Below are positions 59,904 to 64,000 of a stretch of DNA of 64,000 nucleotides, one piece after another. This DNA is from an uncultured Bacteroides sp. Lineage in GTDB: Bacteria; Bacteroidota; Bacteroidia; Bacteroidales; Bacteroidaceae. Both the position numbers and the translations under genes were made by a program. The first letter of the stretch is position 1, and each line of letters opens with the position of its first letter. The notes under the pieces were generated by a model. That model was not told the DNA's origin. It ran no database searches and saw only the letters and a program-made list of their open reading frames with translations. Location: contig NZ_OY782495.1 of the NCBI RefSeq assembly GCF_963677715.1, forward strand, positions 1,240,001 to 1,304,000, read 5' to 3'.

Positions 59904-60731
59904 ATGAATAAACAACAGCTATTTGAAAACATCAGGAAGAAAAAAACATTTCTCTGTGTAGGATTGGATACGGACATTAAAAAAATACCGGCACATTTGC
60001 TGAAAGAAGATGATCCTGCTTTTGCTTTCAACAAAGCCATCATTGATGCTACCGCTGATTTTTGTATTGCCTATAAACCGAACCTGGCTTTTTATGAAAG
60101 CATGGGCGTGAAAGGATGGATCACTTTTGAAAAGACAGTCAATTACATTAAAGAGAACTATCCGGATCAGTTTATTATTGCGGATGCAAAACGTGGCGAT
60201 ATAGGAAACACCAGCGAAATGTACGCGCGATCTTTTTTCGATGAGCTCAATATCGATTCTGTTACCGTAGCACCTTATATGGGTGAAGATAGTGTAAGGC
60301 CTTTTCTTATCTATCCGGGTAAATGGGTTATTTTGCTGGCATTGACTTCTAACAAAGGCTCACACGACTTTCAGATGACAGAAGACAGTAACGGTGAACG
60401 TCTTTTCGAAAAGGTGTTGAAAAGATCACAAGAATGGGCTACAGACGAACAGATGATGTACGTGGTAGGTGCTACACAAGGACACATGTTTGCTGATATA
60501 CGCAAACATGTACCCAATCACTTTCTATTGGTACCGGGCGTGGGTGCGCAAGGCGGTTCACTCGAAGAAGTTTGTAAATACGGCATGAACAGCATGTGCG
60601 GATTAATTGTAAATTCTTCACGCGGCATCATCTATGCAGACAAGACTGAACGTTTTGCTGAAGCGGCACGTGCTGCCGCCAAAGAAGTACAAGAACAGAT
60701 GGCAGAACAACTGAAAACAATCATTCAATAA
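59904..60731 (+). CDS. pyrF: Orotidine 5'-phosphate decarboxylase
   Basis: Last step of UMP synthesis: removes CO2 from OMP. The 275-residue protein starts with [20 protein letters not shown] and has the catalytic tetrad in [19 protein letters not shown] near residues 90-108 (K and two aspartates), followed by [16 protein letters not shown] and [14 protein letters not shown] near 212. It is of the longer OMPDC type 2 (about 270 residues). It follows prfA by 21 nt; the 33 nt gap to the HD gene suggests an operon. Confidence 0.95.
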   Translation: MNKQQLFENIRKKKTFLCVGLDTDIKKIPAHLLKEDDPAFAFNKAIIDATADFCIAYKPNLAFYESMGVKGWITFEKTVNYIKENYPDQFIIADAKRGDIGNTSEMYARSFFDELNIDSVTVAPYMGEDSVRPFLIYPGKWVILLALTSNKGSHDFQMTEDSNGERLFEKVLKRSQEWATDEQMMYVVGATQGHMFADIRKHVPNHFLLVPGVGAQGGSLEEVCKYGMNSMCGLIVNSSRGIIYADKTERFAEAARAAAKEVQEQMAEQLKTIIQ

Positions 60732-60764
60732 GAAACTTTTTTCTAACTTTTTGTAAAGTAACTA

Positions 60765-61991
60765 ATGACTAATAAACGTAAAATCATCAACGATCCGGTT
60801 TTCGGTTTCATCAACATTCCCAGAGGGTTGTTGTATGACATTGTGCGACACCCGTTGCTGCAACGTTTAAACCGCATCAAGCAGATGGGGCTTTCCTCTG
60901 TGGTTTATCCCGGAGCCCAGCATACACGTTTTCAACATTCATTAGGTGCGTTTTACCTGATGAAACAAGCCATTACACAACTTACTACCAAAGGGAACTT
61001 CATATTCGATAGCGAAGCGGAAGCTGTACAAATAGCCATTCTGCTACACGATATAGGGCATGGCCCTTTCTCACATGTGCTCGAAGATACGATTGTAAAA
61101 GGAGTGTCGCACGAAGAAATTTCACTCATGCTCATGGAACGGATGAACAAAGAAATGAACGGGCAGTTGACTCTGGCTATTCAGATCTTTAAAGACGAAT
61201 ATCCCAAAAAATTCCTGCATCAATTGGTAAGCGGACAGCTGGACATGGACCGGTTGGATTATTTGCGACGTGACAGTTTCTATACCGGAGTAACGGAAGG
61301 CAGCATCGGTTCGGCACGCATCATTGAAATGCTCAATGTACAAAACGATCAACTAGTCATTGAAGCGAAAGGTATTTATTCGATTGAGAATTTCCTTACT
61401 GCCCGCCGACTTATGTATTGGCAGGTATATTTGCATAAAACATCCGTAGCATACGAACGAATGCTCATCAGTACATTGTTGCGGGCAAAAGAACTAGCCA
61501 GTCAAGGCGTGGAGCTATTTGCCTCACCGGCTCTGCATTTCTTTCTATATAAGACTATCGGACATGAAGATTTTTATCACGACACAGATTGCCTAGAGAA
61601 TTTCATTCAATTGGACGACAATGATATATGGACCTCGCTAAAAGTGTGGAGCACACATCCGGATAAAGTTCTTTCAACCCTAAGCCTTGGCATGATTAAT
61701 CGTAACATATTTAAAGTAGAAATTTCAACCGAACCCATTAGTGAAGAAAGGAAAAAAGAATTAACTTTGCACATCAGCCAACAATTAGGCATAAGCCTCC
61801 GTGAAGCGAGGTATTTTGTTTCTACCCCCAGTATTGAAAAGAATATGTATAACCAGGCAGACGACAGCATTGACATTATCTATCATGACGGAACAATAAA
61901 AAATATTGCTGAAGCATCGGATATGTTGAATTTCGCTCTTCTTTCTAAAAAAGTAAAGAAGTACTATATTTGCTACCAACGTTTGCACTAA
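60765..61991 (+). CDS. HD-domain phosphohydrolase
   Basis: A protein of 408 residues of the dGTPase-like HD superfamily. The four metal-binding positions are visible: H in QHTRFQHSLGAFYL near residues 47-60, the HD pair in ILLHDIGHGPFSH near 91-103, and the aspartate in QLDMDRLDYLRRDS near 160. Members hydrolyse nucleotides or related phosphates; the substrate is not certain. The C-terminal half (about 260-408) is typical for the Bacteroidetes members. Its gene ends 143 nt before lpxD. Confidence 0.87.
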   Translation: MTNKRKIINDPVFGFINIPRGLLYDIVRHPLLQRLNRIKQMGLSSVVYPGAQHTRFQHSLGAFYLMKQAITQLTTKGNFIFDSEAEAVQIAILLHDIGHGPFSHVLEDTIVKGVSHEEISLMLMERMNKEMNGQLTLAIQIFKDEYPKKFLHQLVSGQLDMDRLDYLRRDSFYTGVTEGSIGSARIIEMLNVQNDQLVIEAKGIYSIENFLTARRLMYWQVYLHKTSVAYERMLISTLLRAKELASQGVELFASPALHFFLYKTIGHEDFYHDTDCLENFIQLDDNDIWTSLKVWSTHPDKVLSTLSLGMINRNIFKVEISTEPISEERKKELTLHISQQLGISLREARYFVSTPSIEKNMYNQADDSIDIIYHDGTIKNIAEASDMLNFALLSKKVKKYYICYQRLH

Positions 61992-62134
61992 CGAGTACAA
62001 AATATTCATTAAAGAATAAGGTTATATAAAAAAAAAAACCGTTATTTGCGCCTTAATAGAGGGCAATATAGTATTGCTGTCTCAACCAAAGACAAAAAGT
62101 AACGGATAAAAACCACACAACAATAAATCAAGAA

Positions 62135-63175
62135 ATGGAATTTTCAGCTAAGCAAATAGCGGCATTAACACAGGGGGAAATCGTCGGAAATGAAGATGCA
62201 ACTGTCCATACATTTGCTAAAATTGAAGAAGGAATACCGGGAGCAATCTCTTTCCTTGCAAACCCCAAATATACATCTTATATATATACGACTCAATCCA
62301 GCATTGTGTTAGTCAACAAAGATTTTGTAGCAGAGCACAAAATTGAAACAACGCTTATAAAGGTAGACAATGCGTATGAAAGCCTTGCAAAACTACTCAA
62401 TCTGTACGAGATGAGTAAGCCTAAAAAGCAAGGCATCGACTCACTAGCTTATATCGCTCCCACAGCAAAAATAGGAGAAAATGTGTATATAGGCCCGTTT
62501 GCTTATATCGGCGACAATACTGTAATAGGTGATAACACACTCGTTTATCCCCATACATTTATTGGAGACGGAGTAAATGTCGGAAAAGAATGCATACTCT
62601 ACGCTAACGTAAACATCTACCATGATTGCCGCATAGGCGATGAGTGCATCCTGCATTCTGGGGTAGTGATTGGTGCCGATGGCTTTGGTTTTGCCCCAAC
62701 TTCCCATGGTTACGAAAAGATACCACAAATAGGAATCGTTATCATAAATAATAAAGTAGAGATTGGCGCTAATACCTGCATCGATAGAGCAACAATGGGT
62801 GCCACTGTCATTCACGAAGGAGTGAAGTTGGACAACCTCATTCAAGTAGCCCACAACGATGAAGTGGGTTCGCATACCGTAATGGCGGCGCAGGCGGGAA
62901 TAGCCGGCTCAACAAAAGTAGGTGAATGGTGTATGATTGGCGGACAAGTCGGGTTGGCAGGTCATGCTAAAATCGGTGATAAAGTGGGTATCGCTGCTCA
63001 ATCGGGTGTTCCCGGTAGTGTAAGCTCCGATTCTCAAATTATGGGTTCACCCGCCTTTGATGCAAAAAAATATTTCAAAGCCTCAGTTATATACAAAAGA
63101 CTTCCAGAGATGTATGCCGAACTAAATATGCTACGTAAAGAAATAAATGAATTAAAACAACAATTAAATAAGTAA
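62135..63175 (+). CDS. lpxD: UDP-3-O-acylglucosamine N-acyltransferase
   Basis: Third step of lipid A synthesis: adds a second hydroxyacyl chain to the sugar amine. The 346-residue protein has the N-terminal uridine-binding domain ([16 protein letters not shown]), then left-handed beta-helix repeats from about 105 to 310 ([20 protein letters not shown] and so on), and a C-terminal coiled helix (about 320-346). The catalytic histidine is probably in [11 protein letters not shown] near residue 246. Gene order lpxD-lpxC is the usual one in Bacteroides, only 3 nt apart. Confidence 0.95.
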   Translation: MEFSAKQIAALTQGEIVGNEDATVHTFAKIEEGIPGAISFLANPKYTSYIYTTQSSIVLVNKDFVAEHKIETTLIKVDNAYESLAKLLNLYEMSKPKKQGIDSLAYIAPTAKIGENVYIGPFAYIGDNTVIGDNTLVYPHTFIGDGVNVGKECILYANVNIYHDCRIGDECILHSGVVIGADGFGFAPTSHGYEKIPQIGIVIINNKVEIGANTCIDRATMGATVIHEGVKLDNLIQVAHNDEVGSHTVMAAQAGIAGSTKVGEWCMIGGQVGLAGHAKIGDKVGIAAQSGVPGSVSSDSQIMGSPAFDAKKYFKASVIYKRLPEMYAELNMLRKEINELKQQLNK

Positions 63176-63178
63176 CCA

Positions 63179-64000
63179 ATGTTGAAACAAAAGACTCTAA
63201 AAGATCGCTTTTCGTTAAGCGGAAAAGGTCTTCACACTGGGCTTGACCTTACTGTCACCTTCAATCCAGCACCTGAAAATCATGGATATAAGATACAACG
63301 TATCGATTTAGATGATCAGCCTATTATTGATGCGGTAGCCGATAATGTTATTGAAACAACACGCGGAACAGTATTGGCTAAGAACAACGTAAGAGTGAGC
63401 ACAGTAGAGCATGGCATGGCCGCACTTTACGCTTTAGGCATTGACAACTGCCTTATTCAGGTCAACGGTCCTGAATTTCCGATCCTTGACGGTAGTGCAT
63501 ACTACTATGTACAAGAAATAGAGAAAACAGGTATAGAAGAACAAAATGCAGTGAAGGATTTCTACATCATAAAATCAAAAATAGAATTTCGCGACGAAGA
63601 AAGCGGATCATCTATTACAATTTTGCCTGATGAGAATTTCAGCCTGAATGTATTGGTTTCTTATGATTCGAGTATTGTTCCAAATCAATTTGCAACTTTA
63701 GAGGATATGACCAAATTTCCCACCGAAATTGCAGCAAGTCGAACATTCGTTTTTGTGAGAGAAATTGAACCTTTGCTCTCCGCCGGATTAATAAAAGGAG
63801 GTGATCTTGACAATGCAATCGTTATTTACGAGAACCAGATGTCTCAAGATAGTTTCGATAAATTGGCAGATATTATGAGAGTTCCTCACATGAATGCCGC
63901 CCAATTGGGATATATTAATCATAAACCTTTAGTGTGGCCAAACGAATGTGCACGCCATAAGCTTTTAGACGTAATTGGCGATCTGGCTCTCATAGGAAAA
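63179..64000 (+). CDS. lpxC: UDP-3-O-acyl-N-acetylglucosamine deacetylase, N-terminal part (cut by window edge)
   Basis: The first 274 codons are visible from ATG 63179. The product begins MLKQKTLKDRFSLSGKGLHT and has STVEHGMAALYALGIDNC near residues 75-95 (first zinc histidine in EHG) and GPEFPILDGSAYYYVQEI near 100. Later NECARHKLLDVIGDLAL appears at the window end, with the HKLLDxxGDL zinc and catalytic motif. LpxC removes the acetyl group in the committed step of lipid A synthesis. In Bacteroidetes the gene is usually fused to fabZ (about 460 residues in all); that part lies outside the window. Confidence 0.95.
   Translation, partial: MLKQKTLKDRFSLSGKGLHTGLDLTVTFNPAPENHGYKIQRIDLDDQPIIDAVADNVIETTRGTVLAKNNVRVSTVEHGMAALYALGIDNCLIQVNGPEFPILDGSAYYYVQEIEKTGIEEQNAVKDFYIIKSKIEFRDEESGSSITILPDENFSLNVLVSYDSSIVPNQFATLEDMTKFPTEIAASRTFVFVREIEPLLSAGLIKGGDLDNAIVIYENQMSQDSFDKLADIMRVPHMNAAQLGYINHKPLVWPNECARHKLLDVIGDLALIGK

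Noticed and set aside
1-64000. CRISPR arrays, tRNA and rRNA genes
   Set aside because: No spaced direct-repeat array, cloverleaf or rRNA sequence was seen on either strand; a covariance-model search would be decisive.

Overview
The window comes from a Bacteroidales chromosome, most likely Bacteroides in the broad sense. Supporting signs are the Bacteroidetes-type -7 promoter boxes (TAnnTTTG) ahead of many genes, an ECF sigma/FecR pair, DUF3256 and DUF5715 proteins, an ExbB-ExbD-ExbD-TonB-PstS-TPR cluster, a fimbrillin-like protein, an UpxY-type antiterminator at the head of a capsule locus, and the lpxD-lpxC gene order. No rRNA, tRNA or CRISPR array was recognised.

Layout. (1) 1-6042: ordinary chromosome on the minus strand: FecR start, ECF sigma factor, DUF3256, EamA transporter, truA, a small lipoprotein, an IS4 transposase scrap and apbE. 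(2) 6043-10154: a graveyard of decayed genes: pieces of a response regulator, an apbE copy, an aspartokinase, two IS3 orfA pieces, a hipA piece, a 9-bp tandem repeat and a full-span but broken IS4 transposase that runs almost up to the capsule antiterminator. (3) 10160-33604: a complete Wzx/Wzy-type capsular polysaccharide locus on the plus strand. It starts with upxY and four enzymes that convert UDP-GlcNAc to UDP-2,3-diacetamido-2,3-dideoxy-glucuronic acid (WbpA/B/E/D type). It continues with a phosphoglycosyl transferase-like protein, flippase, glycosyltransferases, polymerase, acetyltransferase, CapA-like protein, two ATP-grasp ligases, a WbpP-type 4-epimerase, two OmpA-like proteins, a DUF354 protein, a deacetylase-like protein, Wza and Wzc. 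(4) 33616-39260: a compact cassette reading on from Wzc: nucleotidyltransferase, a 57-residue peptide, a fimbrillin-like protein, a PqqD-like protein, an HprK-like kinase, an S26-type peptidase and an ABC exporter. This looks like an undescribed peptide modification and export system and is the most interesting part of the window. (5) 39269-44392: a broken HAD gene, a hipBA toxin-antitoxin pair with a readable promoter and operators, a TonB-receptor-like barrel, a small conserved protein and a broken esterase. (6) 44585-50475: Ton energy-transduction cluster. (7) 50492-64000: housekeeping genes: DUF5715, phoH, purC, menG, aroE, an alpha/beta hydrolase, a TPM protein, lemA, purM, prfA, pyrF, an HD hydrolase, lpxD and the start of lpxC.

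The capsule locus and the peptide cassette are bracketed by directly repeated hipA-related sequence (7894-8004 and 39599-40065). With the transposase debris on the left side, this suggests that the whole block of about 32 kb is an exchangeable unit. Function calls rest on reading motifs by eye; no database search was run.
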